DNA of 47,681 nucleotides from Streptomyces sp. MUM 203J (GCF_022414595.1 NZ_JADWYO010000052.1:1-47681); one strand, 5' to 3'; numbered from the stretch's first letter, positions 26,473 through 34,333 are shown. Notes: generated from the letters alone by a model not told the origin. A program made the numbers and translations.

Positions 26473-26958
26473 ATGTACCGCCCGGGTCCGTTGCCGCGTG
26501 CTGTCGTCTGCCTTCTGGCGTCGGCGTTCAGCATGACGGCGTGTACCTCCGCCTCGCCTGATGCGGAGGGCACCGCCGCGTCCCCCTCCGCCACGGCGAT
26601 GTCGTCACCGACGCCGTCCGCGTCTCCGTCGGCTTCCGCCACACCTGCCGCGTCGTCTTCGTCTTCGTCCTCGCCTTCGTCCGTCAGCGTCTCGACGGTG
26701 TCCACGGCACCGGCTGGTCCCGTGGTACGGCAGGACTCCCCGCAACCTGCACGACAGCCCGCCCAGTCTCAGCCGACCACGCGGCCTCCCGCCGCACAGC
26801 AGTCTGCGCCGCCGCAGCTCGCGACGGTCGTGCCGCAGAACCCGAACCGGGGGCCCAACCCGCCCCCCGCGCCGCCGCAGCCCCCGCCGACCGTCGACAT
26901 GGGCGATCCCATATGGCAGCCGGGGGATCCAGTTGATCTGGATCTCACCGGCGGGTGA
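26473..26958 (+). CDS. Ser/Pro-rich secreted lipoprotein
   Basis: 161 residues, ATG with GGAAGG 8 bases upstream. A signal segment ends at the lipobox SMTAC, giving lipidated Cys24. The rest is low complexity: Ser/Thr/Ala-Pro repeats, then a Gln/Pro-rich section and a short end PIWQPGDPVDLDLTGG. The layout suggests a membrane-anchored stalk spanning the wall, without a catalytic domain. Its last 14 bases overlap the end of a convergent minus-strand gene. No function assigned. Confidence 0.7.
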   Translation: MYRPGPLPRAVVCLLASAFSMTACTSASPDAEGTAASPSATAMSSPTPSASPSASATPAASSSSSSSPSSVSVSTVSTAPAGPVVRQDSPQPARQPAQSQPTTRPPAAQQSAPPQLATVVPQNPNRGPNPPPAPPQPPPTVDMGDPIWQPGDPVDLDLTGG

Positions 26959-27949
26959 AGGAGGTGACCACGTGGTGGAAGAGGGTGTGGTCTGTCGACG
27001 TCGCCTTCGCTTCGAGGAGGACGCCCGTTGCCGGGTCCACCCGGAAGTGGCAGGTCACGTCCTCGTCCGGGGCCCAGGCGCTGAAGGGGAACGTGCGGAG
27101 GGGGCGGACGGTGGACCTGATGGAGGTGGGGGATGTCGCTCGTACGTCCGCCAGGTGGGCGACGATGCGGGCCGGGGTGAGGAGTTCGGCCAGGCGGGCG
27201 GCCCGGGGGCCTGTCCGGTCCGGTTCGTAGGCGCCGCTCATGGTGAGGGTGGCCGCGCCGGTGGAGACCGTCCATGTGCGGGGGGAGGGGACGGCGGTGT
27301 AGTCCAGGTCCTCGTGTGTCTCGGCCTGGATGCGGACCCCGGCCGTCAGCGCTGTCGGTTCCAGCAGAGTTCTCGCCATGCGGGCCAGGGTCGTGGCGGC
27401 GGAGGACGCGGTGGTGGCGGGGGGCTCCTTGAGGGACAGGGCCGGTACCCGGGCGGTTGCCAGTTCGCCCTGGTCGTCGCTGAGCGTGGCTCTCAGGAGG
27501 AAGCCCGTCGCCGGGTCGATGCGTACGGTCAGGGAGTGCGCGGCCGGGGGGAGCCATGGGTCGGTGGGGGCGGCGAACCAGGGGGTGGGGGTGAGGGTCG
27601 CCTCCACTTCCTCGGGGGTTCGGCGCGCGTCCGTCACCCCGCCCACTGCGCGGATCAGTCTCGCCGGGTCGAACAGGACGGCCCAGGGCTCGTCACCGTC
27701 CTCTGTCCGGAGGTCGCGGGAGGAGAGGCCGCGGAGGCGGAAGGTCTCCTCCGGCTTCCCGCCGCCCGGCGTCCACGTGCCGTACCGGCCGCCCAGGCGC
27801 GCGTCCGCCGCCCGGGGCGCCCGGGTGTACTCGACCACCGCGTCCGCCCGTACGTCCTCGGCCGCCGTCGCCGCCAGGCGGGACAGGGCCCAGGCCGCCA
27901 GGGCTGATGGTTCGGAGGGCGGCGTGCCTAGCCGGTGGGGAGCTGCCAT
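26945..27949 (-). CDS. Protein of unknown function with internal duplication
   Basis: 334 residues from ATG27949, which overlaps the end of the upstream lipoprotein gene by 22 bases. No signal peptide is evident. Two similar halves can be seen: ALFDPARLIRAVGGVTDAR...RIDPATGFLLRATL and ELLTPARIVAHLADVRATS...RVDPATGVLLEAKA. This suggests duplication of a beta-rich unit with a DPATG turn. It is the last gene of a three-gene overlapping minus-strand unit whose other members are exported. The frame is well supported by third-base GC; function unknown. Confidence 0.65.
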   Translation of the reverse strand: MAAPHRLGTPPSEPSALAAWALSRLAATAAEDVRADAVVEYTRAPRAADARLGGRYGTWTPGGGKPEETFRLRGLSSRDLRTEDGDEPWAVLFDPARLIRAVGGVTDARRTPEEVEATLTPTPWFAAPTDPWLPPAAHSLTVRIDPATGFLLRATLSDDQGELATARVPALSLKEPPATTASSAATTLARMARTLLEPTALTAGVRIQAETHEDLDYTAVPSPRTWTVSTGAATLTMSGAYEPDRTGPRAARLAELLTPARIVAHLADVRATSPTSIRSTVRPLRTFPFSAWAPDEDVTCHFRVDPATGVLLEAKATSTDHTLFHHVVTSFTRR

Positions 27950-28494
27950 GAGGCCCAGGTCTCCTCGGTGCCGGGACGGTCCGGGGCCCACTGCACGTAC
28001 AGCACCCGGTACGGGTGGCCCGGCGGCGGCGTGCCCGGGACCTCGATGGTGAACGAACCGTCTCTGTTGTCCGTGATCCGGCAGCCAGGATCAGTGATCC
28101 CGGCCCCGCAGGCCAGGACCTTCTGGCGCCGTGTGTCCTCGTCCGGGATCCCGGACCCGTCGACCCTGCTGTGCACCATGAAGGACGCGTACGACGGGGG
28201 CGTTGTCGCTGTCACGGTGACCTTGAGGGGCGCCTCCGGCCGCGGAGCGGGCCAGTGCAGCCTCTGCGGGGGCTTCTTGTGCCGGCCTTCGCCCCATGCC
28301 CCTGCCACCAGGGGGAGTTCGCGCGTGGTGCCGGACTCCTGCGCTGCCGGTCGCCCTGGGGCGGAGGCCGAGGGGCTGGACGGCTCCGGTGACGGTGACG
28401 GGGACGGTGACGAAGGAGCCGTGCAGGAGGCGAGCAGGGCGGCGGCAGCGGAGGCCGCCGCCGCCCTGGCCGACCGGCGTGTCAGCCGGTGCAC
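27928..28494 (-). CDS. Secreted lipoprotein of unknown function
   Basis: 188 residues from GTG28494, which overlaps the end of the upstream gene by 13 bases. The N-terminus MHRLTRRSARAAAASAAAAL leads to the lipobox LLASC with Cys24. A Ser/Pro linker follows, then a domain with two cysteines close together (LACGAGITDPGC) and a strand pattern (GSFTIEVPG, HPYRVLYVQW) suggesting a beta sandwich. Second gene of the minus-strand unit with the Cys-rich secreted protein upstream and the duplicated protein downstream. Function unknown. Confidence 0.7.
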   Translation of the reverse strand: MHRLTRRSARAAAASAAAALLASCTAPSSPSPSPSPEPSSPSASAPGRPAAQESGTTRELPLVAGAWGEGRHKKPPQRLHWPAPRPEAPLKVTVTATTPPSYASFMVHSRVDGSGIPDEDTRRQKVLACGAGITDPGCRITDNRDGSFTIEVPGTPPPGHPYRVLYVQWAPDRPGTEETWASWQLPTG

Positions 28495-29090
28495 TTGATC
28501 TCTTTGTCGTTCTGGTTGTAGACGTGCGCCGAGCCCTTGCCCTGCGAGCCCGACACGTAGAAGCGGGCCTGGCCCTTGTAGCGGTACCAGGTGCCCTTCT
28601 TGCAGCCCTTGGGGGCCACCACGCGCAGGCTCTTGGTGTTCTTCTTGCGGCCCTTGCCCGTGCTCAGGTGCTCCCAGCCGTACCAGCGGGAGCGGGACAG
28701 CGTCCCCTCGGTGGAGAGGTTCGGCGCCACCTGGCCGCACTTGGTGTCGAAGTGCACGTTGATGGTGCCCTTGGTGGTGTGCGAGTTGTGCGGGTAGTCC
28801 ACCGAGGCCCTGCACAGGTACGGAAGGCGCTTGGCGGCGCTGAGGACGCCCGCGGCGCCGGGCGCCTCCGTGGCCCCGCCCAGCTCCTGAGCGCCGAGGA
28901 CCGCGTCCCCGGTCGGCAGCAGCCGGTCCGGCTCCGCGATCTCGACGACCTCCGTCGTGTCCGTGCCCTCGGTGTCCCCCGGGAGCGGGCCGTCCGCGGC
29001 GGCGACGCCGCCGGAGGTGAAGGCGATTCCGGCGGCGAGCGTGACCGCCGATATGGATGTGATGACGCGCCGCCCCGGGCGCATGGTCAT
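28482..29090 (-). CDS. Secreted four-cysteine protein
   Basis: 202 residues from ATG29090 (GTG29096 and TTG29108 are alternatives behind the same GGGGGA). A signal peptide (MTMRPGRRVITSISAVTLAA) is followed by an acidic propeptide-like stretch. A compact basic domain then carries four cysteines (LPYLC, DTKC, PKGC, EIKC), probably two disulfides, and many aromatic and Lys residues (RSRWYGW, GTWYRYKGQARFYV). It heads a minus-strand unit of three overlapping genes. Small, basic and disulfide-bonded fits a secreted inhibitor, binder or antimicrobial, but nothing identifies which. Confidence 0.7.
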   Translation of the reverse strand: MTMRPGRRVITSISAVTLAAGIAFTSGGVAAADGPLPGDTEGTDTTEVVEIAEPDRLLPTGDAVLGAQELGGATEAPGAAGVLSAAKRLPYLCRASVDYPHNSHTTKGTINVHFDTKCGQVAPNLSTEGTLSRSRWYGWEHLSTGKGRKKNTKSLRVVAPKGCKKGTWYRYKGQARFYVSGSQGKGSAHVYNQNDKEIKCTG

Positions 29091-29368
29091 GGCCACTGGT
29101 TCCCCCAATGTGGTCGAAGCATGACAGGTGATGGTGATGTGTGGCGGGAGTGCTGTGTTTCAGGTCGGCAGCGCTCTCACCCGCCGGTCACTCTTGTCCC
29201 GGTGCTCGCGGAGTCCCAAGTTCCTTTCGGGCTCCGGTGGCTGAAAGCGCCACCCTGCGATCCTGCGTCCTGCCCGATCTCCGTTGTGCGCGCGGGGCGT
29301 GGGGTGTGTCGGACGCGTGTGCGGATCTGGCCGGATCTCGTCTGCGGAGGAGTGTGCTCCGTACGCAG

Positions 29369-29420
29369 CCCCGAGGGCCCCGCGGTCCGCCTCGGGAGGC
29401 GGACCGCAGGGCCCTCGGGG
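29369..29420. repeat. Long imperfect hairpin
   Basis: CCCCGAGGGCCC pairs with GGGCCCTCGGGG, and inside it GCGGTCCGCCT pairs with AGGCGGACCGC, with one C/A mismatch between the segments and a CGGG loop. This gives about 23 paired bases in a gene-free region. Confidence 0.75.
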
Positions 29421-29514
29421 TCGGCGCCGGTAGCGGGGGGAGTGCCCGGGCCGAAGGGGCGCTCGGGTGGGAGGGGGAGAGCGGAGCGCCGGGTAACGGG
29501 GATGTCTGGTCGAT

Positions 29515-29548
29515 GCGGTCGGTTCCGGGCGTCCCCGGAACCGACCGC
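29515..29548. terminator. Perfect 15-bp hairpin
   Basis: GCGGTCGGTTCCGGG and CCCGGAACCGACCGC with loop CGTC, followed on the plus strand by TCTTC. No plus-strand gene ends nearby; it may end a non-coding transcript or the chorismate mutase message on the other strand, which stops about 215 bases away. Confidence 0.55.
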
Positions 29549-29763
29549 TCTTCGGGTGACCGGGCTGCTGTCCCCTGCCGTCCGGTCACGCACGCTGGAA
29601 CGTGGTCCCACGGCGCATCTGCCGATACGCCACACGCTCCAGCGGAGCCACGCGTGGGTGTTTCTCTCCGGTCCGCACCTGGCTGGAACGGATCCACTGC
29701 ATCCAACGAGCAGGTGTGGTGTGGGTCACGCGCCGTACGGGTGAGACCGGGCCGCGGAGGGGC

Positions 29764-30072
29764 TCAGACGCGGCCTCGGCTCAGCTCCAGCAGCGTCATC
29801 GCCACCGACGTGCCCGGCTTCCCCAGCGCCTGCCGGTAGTGCGCCAGCACCTCCATCTCGCGCGTCAGGTTCACCCGGCGCCCGCCCGACGCGATCCTCG
29901 CGTCCTGGATGACCGCCGACACCGCCATCCGCTCCTGGATCAGGCCGATGATCCGGTCGTCGAGCGCGTCGATGCGTTCGCGGGCTCCGGCGATCAGTTC
30001 GGCGGCGTCGGGGGTGCGGGCGCCGGTCTGGTCGGCGGCGGAGGCTGCGGCAAGGGGGGTGGTCGTCGTCAT
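29764..30072 (-). CDS. Chorismate mutase, AroQ type
   Basis: Converts chorismate to prephenate, the entry to phenylalanine and tyrosine. 102 residues, all-helical AroQ fold: ARERIDALDDRIIGLIQERMAV forms the long first helix with the substrate-binding Arg, and LTREMEVLAHYRQ carries the conserved Arg-Glu pair. ATG30072 has AAGGAG 7 bases upstream. There is no signal peptide, so the enzyme is cytoplasmic. The 200-base leader contains a 24-codon peptide gene, a candidate antiterminator and a terminator, described separately. This suggests control by Phe/Tyr supply. It is divergent from guaA. Confidence 0.9.
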   Translation of the reverse strand: MTTTTPLAAASAADQTGARTPDAAELIAGARERIDALDDRIIGLIQERMAVSAVIQDARIASGGRRVNLTREMEVLAHYRQALGKPGTSVAMTLLELSRGRV

Positions 30073-30138
30073 GGTGGGGCTCCTTGTTGATCTGAGCCCG
30101 GGGATCCGGCTGCTGCGGCCTCCGGCGGACTGAAACGA

Positions 30139-30176
30139 ACAGGCGCCCCGGGCCTTGGCCGGCCCGGGGCGCCTGT
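30139..30176 (-). terminator. Attenuator terminator upstream of chorismate mutase
   Basis: On the minus strand ACAGGCGCCCCGGGCC pairs perfectly (16 bp) with GGCCCGGGGCGCCTGT around GGCCAA, and is followed by TCGTTTC. The T-rich side is on the minus strand only, so it faces chorismate mutase, whose ATG is 66 bases downstream. No gene ends upstream of it; guaA points away. Its 5' arm and loop (CCGGGCCGGCC, 30167-30157) can instead pair with the leader-peptide codons at 30234-30224. Confidence 0.8.
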
Positions 30177-30198
30177 CGAAGTCGCTGTCAGCGGTTGT

Positions 30199-30273
30199 TC
30201 ACGCAGCAGCACGACCATGGCAGCCGGACCAGCCGGTGCCATAGGTAAAGACGTGGGTCGTGTGCGTGAACAT
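30199..30273 (-). CDS. Leader peptide of the chorismate mutase attenuator
   Basis: A 24-codon open frame beginning MFTHTTHVFTYGTGW and ending GRAAA. It holds Phe2 (TTC), Phe9 (TTT), Tyr11 (TAT) and Trp15 (TGG). TTT and TAT are rare codons in this genome. There is no Shine-Dalgarno, but CATACT (30286-30281) would place the transcript start at or next to the A of the ATG, i.e. a leaderless message, as seen for some amino-acid leader peptides in Streptomyces. Codons 14-18 (GGCTGGTCCGG) can pair over 11 positions, two of them G-U, with the 5' side of the terminator. A ribosome stalled at Phe9 or Tyr11 would leave that segment free; one reaching the stop codon would cover or pass it. Confidence 0.65.
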   Translation of the reverse strand: MFTHTTHVFTYGTGWSGCHGRAAA

Positions 30274-30280
30274 GGGGGTC

Positions 30281-30286
30281 AGTATG
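30281..30286 (-). promoter_or_regulatory. Candidate -10 element of the chorismate mutase leader
   Basis: CATACT on the minus strand, 7 bases before the leader ATG. No good -35 hexamer was found 16-18 bases upstream, so the promoter call rests on the -10 and the leaderless geometry. Confidence 0.35.
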
Positions 30287-30365
30287 GGGGCGCGTGTCAC
30301 CGTATGGCCAGTCCGCGCCCGTCCGTGTTCGGATGGTGAGACGAAAGCCTCCGCTCGCGCGCCGG

Positions 30366-30371
30366 TAGAAT
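30366..30371 (+). promoter_or_regulatory. Candidate -10 element of guaA
   Basis: TAGAAT, 42 bases upstream of the guaA GTG. The -35 region is not recognisable. Confidence 0.35.
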
Positions 30372-30413
30372 TGGCCAATACCGACCCTCTCCCACCGCCG
30401 GAAGGCCGCCGAA

Positions 30414-32012
30414 GTGTCACCAGCGACCCCCGCCGCCGCCTCGCCCGACAGCAGCCCGGACGTAGTCCTCGTTGTCGACTTCGGCGCGCAGTACGCCCAG
30501 CTCATCGCCCGTCGCGTCCGTGAGGCCCGGGTCTACAGCGAGATCGTGCCGTCCACCATGCCGGTGGCCGAGATGCTCGCGAGGAACCCGAAGGCGATCA
30601 TCCTCTCCGGCGGTCCGTCCTCCGTGTACGAGGAGGGCGCACCCCGGCTCGACCGCGCGCTGTTCGAGGCCGGGGTTCCCGTCTTCGGCATGTGCTACGG
30701 CTTCCAGCTCATGGCCGTGACCCTCGGCGGCACCGTCGACAACACCGGCGCCCGCGAGTACGGCCGCACCCCGCTGCACGTCAGCAGGACCGGTTCCACG
30801 CTCTTCGAGGGCACCCCCGCCGAGCAGTCCGTGTGGATGTCCCACGGGGACGCCTGCTCGGCCGCGCCCGAGGGCTTCAGCGTCTCCGCGTCCACCGACG
30901 TGGTGCCCGTCGCCGCCTTCGAGAACGACGAGAAGAAGCTGTACGGCGTGCAGTACCACCCCGAGGTGATGCACTCCACGCACGGCCAGCAGATCCTGGA
31001 GCACTTCCTCTACCGCGGCGCCGGCATCGAGCCCTCCTGGACCACCGGCAACGTCATCGACGAGCAGGTCGCCCTCATCCGCGAGCAGGTCGGCACCAGG
31101 CGGGCCATCTGCGGGCTCTCCGGCGGCGTCGACTCGGCGGTGGCCGCCGCGCTCGTCCAGCGGGCCATCGGTGACCAGCTCACCTGCGTGTACGTCGACC
31201 ACGGTCTGATGCGCAAGGACGAGACCGAGCAGGTCGAGAAGGACTTCGTCGCCGCGACCGGCGTCCAGCTGAAGGTCGTCGACGCCGAGGCGCGGTTCCT
31301 TGAGGCGCTGGCCGGGGTCAGCGACCCCGAGGAGAAGCGGAAGATCATCGGCCGCGAGTTCATCCGCGTCTTCGAGCAGGCCCAGGCCGAGATCATCGCG
31401 GAGGCGCCCGGCGACCAGCCGGTGGAGTTCCTCGTGCAGGGGACGCTCTACCCGGACGTCGTGGAGTCCGGCGGCGGCACCGGCACCGCCAACATCAAGT
31501 CCCACCACAACGTGGGCGGGCTGCCCGAGGACCTGGAGTTCCAGCTCGTCGAGCCGCTGCGCAAGCTGTTCAAGGACGAGGTCCGGATGGTCGGCCAGGA
31601 GCTGGGCCTGCCGGAGGAGATCGTGCAGCGGCAGCCGTTCCCGGGGCCCGGGCTCGGCATCCGGATCGTCGGCGAGGTCACCAAGGAGCGGCTCGACCTG
31701 CTCCGCGAGGCCGACGCGATCGCCCGTGAGGAGCTGACCGCCGCCGGGCTCGACCGGGAGATCTGGCAGTGCCCCGTCGTGCTGCTGGCCGATGTGCGCT
31801 CCGTGGGCGTCCAGGGCGACGGGCGGACCTACGGGCACCCGATCGTCCTCCGGCCGGTCTCGTCCGAGGACGCCATGACCGCCGACTGGACCCGCATGCC
31901 GTACGACGTGCTCGCGCGGATCTCCACCCGGATCACCAACGAGGTCAAGGACGTCAACCGGGTCGTCCTGGACGTGACCAGCAAGCCCCCGGGCACCATC
32001 GAGTGGGAGTGA
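30414..32012 (+). CDS. guaA: GMP synthase (glutamine-hydrolysing)
   Basis: Converts XMP to GMP with ATP and glutamine, the last step of guanine nucleotide synthesis, in the cytoplasm. 532 residues from GTG30414, with GGAAGG 8 bases upstream. The class I amidotransferase domain carries Cys94 (GMCYGF), and His182 and Glu184 (YHPEV). The ATP-pyrophosphatase loop is SGGVDS at 236-241. The C-terminal dimerisation domain ends in the highly conserved RITNEVKDVNRVVLDVTSKP...GTIEWE. Length and motifs are normal for the family. A hairpin follows the gene. The neighbouring PspC genes reproduce an association also seen in corynebacteria. Confidence 0.98.
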   Translation: MSPATPAAASPDSSPDVVLVVDFGAQYAQLIARRVREARVYSEIVPSTMPVAEMLARNPKAIILSGGPSSVYEEGAPRLDRALFEAGVPVFGMCYGFQLMAVTLGGTVDNTGAREYGRTPLHVSRTGSTLFEGTPAEQSVWMSHGDACSAAPEGFSVSASTDVVPVAAFENDEKKLYGVQYHPEVMHSTHGQQILEHFLYRGAGIEPSWTTGNVIDEQVALIREQVGTRRAICGLSGGVDSAVAAALVQRAIGDQLTCVYVDHGLMRKDETEQVEKDFVAATGVQLKVVDAEARFLEALAGVSDPEEKRKIIGREFIRVFEQAQAEIIAEAPGDQPVEFLVQGTLYPDVVESGGGTGTANIKSHHNVGGLPEDLEFQLVEPLRKLFKDEVRMVGQELGLPEEIVQRQPFPGPGLGIRIVGEVTKERLDLLREADAIAREELTAAGLDREIWQCPVVLLADVRSVGVQGDGRTYGHPIVLRPVSSEDAMTADWTRMPYDVLARISTRITNEVKDVNRVVLDVTSKPPGTIEWE

Positions 32013-32037
32013 CCTCCGGGTCTCCCCGCACGCGCGC

Positions 32038-32074
32038 CGAAGCCGTCGTCCACTCCGAGTGGGCGGCGGCTTCG
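32038..32074 (+). terminator. Terminator after guaA
   Basis: CGAAGCCG and CGGCTTCG flank further paired segments (CG, CCACT/AGTGG, with two G-U type pairs), giving about 17 pairs around CCG, 26 bases after the guaA stop. Confidence 0.7.
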
Positions 32075-32169
32075 CCGTTCGCGGTTGAACGGGCGGCCCG
32101 CCGCGTACGTATCTGCTCTGAGGCCGCCGGACCGCAAGAGGGCGGGCGGCGGTGAGCGAGGGGGAGAGA

Positions 32170-32673
32170 GTGACGGACAGGCGAGATCTTCGACGGCGGG
32201 ACGAACTGCGTGAGGCGGCGGCCCGGTACGCGCTGCTGCCGCTGCGGGTGTTCCTCGGTGTGACGTTCGTGTACGCCGGGCTCGACAAGCTGACCGACCC
32301 GGGGTTCTTCGCGGCCGAGGGCACCGGCTCCATCGGCGAGGTGATGCGGGGCGTGCGGGACACCTCGGCCGTGCCGTGGCTGGTCGACCTGGCCCTGAAG
32401 AACCCGGCCGGGTTCGGGTACGCGATGGCCTTCGGGGAGCTGGCGGTCGGGCTCGGCACCCTGGCCGGGCTGTTCGCCCGGGTCGCCGCGCTCGGCGGGG
32501 CGTGCCTCTCGCTGAGCCTGTGGCTGACCGTGAGCTGGCAGGCCGACCCGTACTACCTCGGCAACGACCTCGCCTATCTGATGGCCTGGCTGCCGCTGGT
32601 GCTCGCCGGGGCGCCCCTGCTGTCGCTGGACGCCCTGTTCGCCGCGCGGCGACGACGGAGCCGTACCCGGTAG
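32170..32673 (+). CDS. DoxX-family membrane protein
   Basis: 167 residues from GTG32170 (behind GAGGGGGAG); GTG32152 is an alternative. Four hydrophobic segments are visible: LLPLRVFLGVTFVYAGLDKL, the GFGYAMAFGELAVGLG region, ARVAALGGACLSLSLWL, and LAYLMAWLPLVLAGAPLLSL. The FxxAGxxKL pattern is typical of the DoxX/MauE-like fold. Such proteins are associated with redox or envelope stress functions, but no specific role follows here. The last 100 bases overlap an opposite-strand gene. Confidence 0.8.
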   Translation: MTDRRDLRRRDELREAAARYALLPLRVFLGVTFVYAGLDKLTDPGFFAAEGTGSIGEVMRGVRDTSAVPWLVDLALKNPAGFGYAMAFGELAVGLGTLAGLFARVAALGGACLSLSLWLTVSWQADPYYLGNDLAYLMAWLPLVLAGAPLLSLDALFAARRRRSRTR

Positions 32674-32843
32674 GAGACGAAGGAGGCGATCGCCGCCAGC
32701 GTCAGGCCGCCGACCAGGATCGGGAACGCCGCGAACCAGGGCACGTTCGGGTCGCCCGCGGCGTCGGCCGCGTACACCACGGCGACCGCCAGCGCCGTGG
32801 CGCCCGCGAGCAGCCTGCCGGGCCGGAACTCATGACGCCGCAC
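32574..32843 (-). CDS. Small two-helix membrane protein downstream of PspC gene
   Basis: 89 residues from GTG32843, which overlaps the end of the PspC gene by 14 bases, so translation is probably coupled. Two hydrophobic helices (LLAGATALAVAVVYAAD and FAAFPILVGGLTLAAIASFV) are followed by an Arg-rich tail. The 3' part overlaps the DoxX gene on the other strand by 100 bases. Probably an accessory of the PspC protein; function unknown. Confidence 0.65.
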   Translation of the reverse strand: MRRHEFRPGRLLAGATALAVAVVYAADAAGDPNVPWFAAFPILVGGLTLAAIASFVSYRVRLRRRRAANRASSDSRGAPASTSGSQAIR

Positions 32844-34203
32844 GGGTCACCTCCACGAGGCCGAACACGGCCTCCACGTCCAGATCCAGGGTGCCGCCGG
32901 GGGTGACCCCCGCCGGCGGGGTCAGGGTCTCGGTCACCTTCAGGTCGGTGCCCCCGACGTCGTGCTCGTCCGTCAGCCGTACCGCGCCGAGCCCCATCTC
33001 GACGTGCGCGTTCACCGTCACGTCCCGGGGGACGACGATCCGCAGGCGCCCGGCCGCCTGGTCGGCCGAGACCGTGGTGGTCTCACCGGCCGGTACCTTC
33101 AGCGCGTCCAGGTCGAGGGTCACGTCGCCGTTGGCCAGGTCGTAGTGCGGCCGCAGCTCCGTGAGGGACGCCGGGGCGATCTCGGTGCGCGTGAACTGCG
33201 TGCTGATGTCGGCCGGTACGACGGACACCGCGGCCAGCAGGAGGGCCGTCGTCACCGTCATGAAGAGCGTGCCGAAGCCCGTGCGGCCCACCAGGCTGCT
33301 GACCACGAGGCCGAGGCCGAACACCATGAGCGCGCAGACCAGGCCGATCTGCAGGCTCGTCCCCAGCGGCTGCAGATCCCACGCCGCCGCCGTGCCGATG
33401 CCGCCCGCCACCAGGGCGAGGAGGAACACCAGGCCTCCGATGGAGCGCGGGGCCCGTGGCATTGCGGGAGGGACCGCCACGGCCCCGGCGCCCCACTGCC
33501 CCCGCGGCTCCGGCCACTCGGAGGGAGCCTGGTCCGGCGGGCCCCACAGGTAGCCGACCGGGACCGGACCCGTCGAGCCGTCCTTGACGATCGGGTCCCG
33601 CCACCACGACGGAGCGTCCGGCGGGGGCGGCGCCTTCGTCTCCGGCGGGGCGTCCGGCGCCGCCATGTGCCCCGTCCCGGGACCGGCCGCCGACGCGGTC
33701 CCCGGCGCCTGGCCCGGGACCTGCCCGACGCCCGGCCCGCCCTGGGCCTGGGCACCGGCAGCCGCCTGGTGGCGCCGCTGCGACCACACCGCCGCCCCGC
33801 CCACGGCGAACGACAGCACGATCGCGAAGCCCACCGCGTCGCCGTTCGCGCTCAGCATCGTCAGGAACAGGCCGCAGCCGACCAGCGCCATGAGCACGGC
33901 CGTCAGCGAGGAGCCGCTCACCCGGCCGGACAGCAGCCGCCGTGCCTCGTTCTCCTCCTCGCCGTCCGCGGGGATCAGCAGCCAGGCGAAGCCGTAGAAG
34001 ATCAGACCGATCCCGCCGGCCACCGCGAGCACTCCGGTCGCGACCCGGAACACCACCGGGTCCAGGTCGAAGTGCCGGGCCAGGCCCCCGCACACGCCCG
34101 CCATCATCTTCTGGCGCGGGGTGCGCCGCAGGGGCGGCGGCGGGGGCTGCTCCGGCTCCCTCGGGGCCCAGGTGCCCGTTCCGGGCTGCGTCGCAGGTGT
34201 CAT
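32830..34203 (-). CDS. PspC-domain membrane protein with LiaF-like C-terminus
   Basis: 457 residues from ATG34203. The PspC domain is at about 25-81 (RTPRQKMMAGVCGGLARHF, then a hydrophobic helix ending AWLLIPADG). Further helices, a Pro-rich loop and another helix group follow. The C-terminal beta-rich part (about 340-457, LTELRPHYDLANGDVTLDLDALKVPAGE) is of the kind found in LiaF and other cell-wall-antibiotic response proteins. It lies divergently from a histidine kinase that also starts with a PspC domain, and most likely acts as that kinase's membrane partner, like EsrI in the corynebacterial EsrISR system. Envelope-stress role is inferred from family and context. Confidence 0.85.
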   Translation of the reverse strand: MTPATQPGTGTWAPREPEQPPPPPLRRTPRQKMMAGVCGGLARHFDLDPVVFRVATGVLAVAGGIGLIFYGFAWLLIPADGEEENEARRLLSGRVSGSSLTAVLMALVGCGLFLTMLSANGDAVGFAIVLSFAVGGAAVWSQRRHQAAAGAQAQGGPGVGQVPGQAPGTASAAGPGTGHMAAPDAPPETKAPPPPDAPSWWRDPIVKDGSTGPVPVGYLWGPPDQAPSEWPEPRGQWGAGAVAVPPAMPRAPRSIGGLVFLLALVAGGIGTAAAWDLQPLGTSLQIGLVCALMVFGLGLVVSSLVGRTGFGTLFMTVTTALLLAAVSVVPADISTQFTRTEIAPASLTELRPHYDLANGDVTLDLDALKVPAGETTTVSADQAAGRLRIVVPRDVTVNAHVEMGLGAVRLTDEHDVGGTDLKVTETLTPPAGVTPGGTLDLDVEAVFGLVEVTRAAS

Positions 34204-34333
34204 AGGGACATGGTGACGGTCCGTACGGCGTCGCGGGACCGGTGGAGACCCTGGCCGGTCCCTGATATTCCGGTCGGGGGTTCCCCCGGGGGGCCCTCCG
34301 GGGGAACCGGGGTCTGGAAGGGCCCCGGCGGTT

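Larger units (their letters stand above)
29091..29763. other. Gene-free stretch with two large hairpins
   Basis: About 670 bases between the divergent-pointing ends of the secreted-protein unit and chorismate mutase. Open frames here lack ribosome sites and normal amino-acid composition. The notable content is the two hairpins listed separately and several smaller inverted repeats (for example CGGAG/CTCCG at 29345-29361). Confidence 0.6.

Noticed and set aside
28296..29744. 482-codon plus-strand frame opposite the secreted-protein operon
   Set aside because: Val/Leu/Arg-rich shadow without start signal; the minus strand has signal peptides, lipoboxes and overlapping gene junctions.
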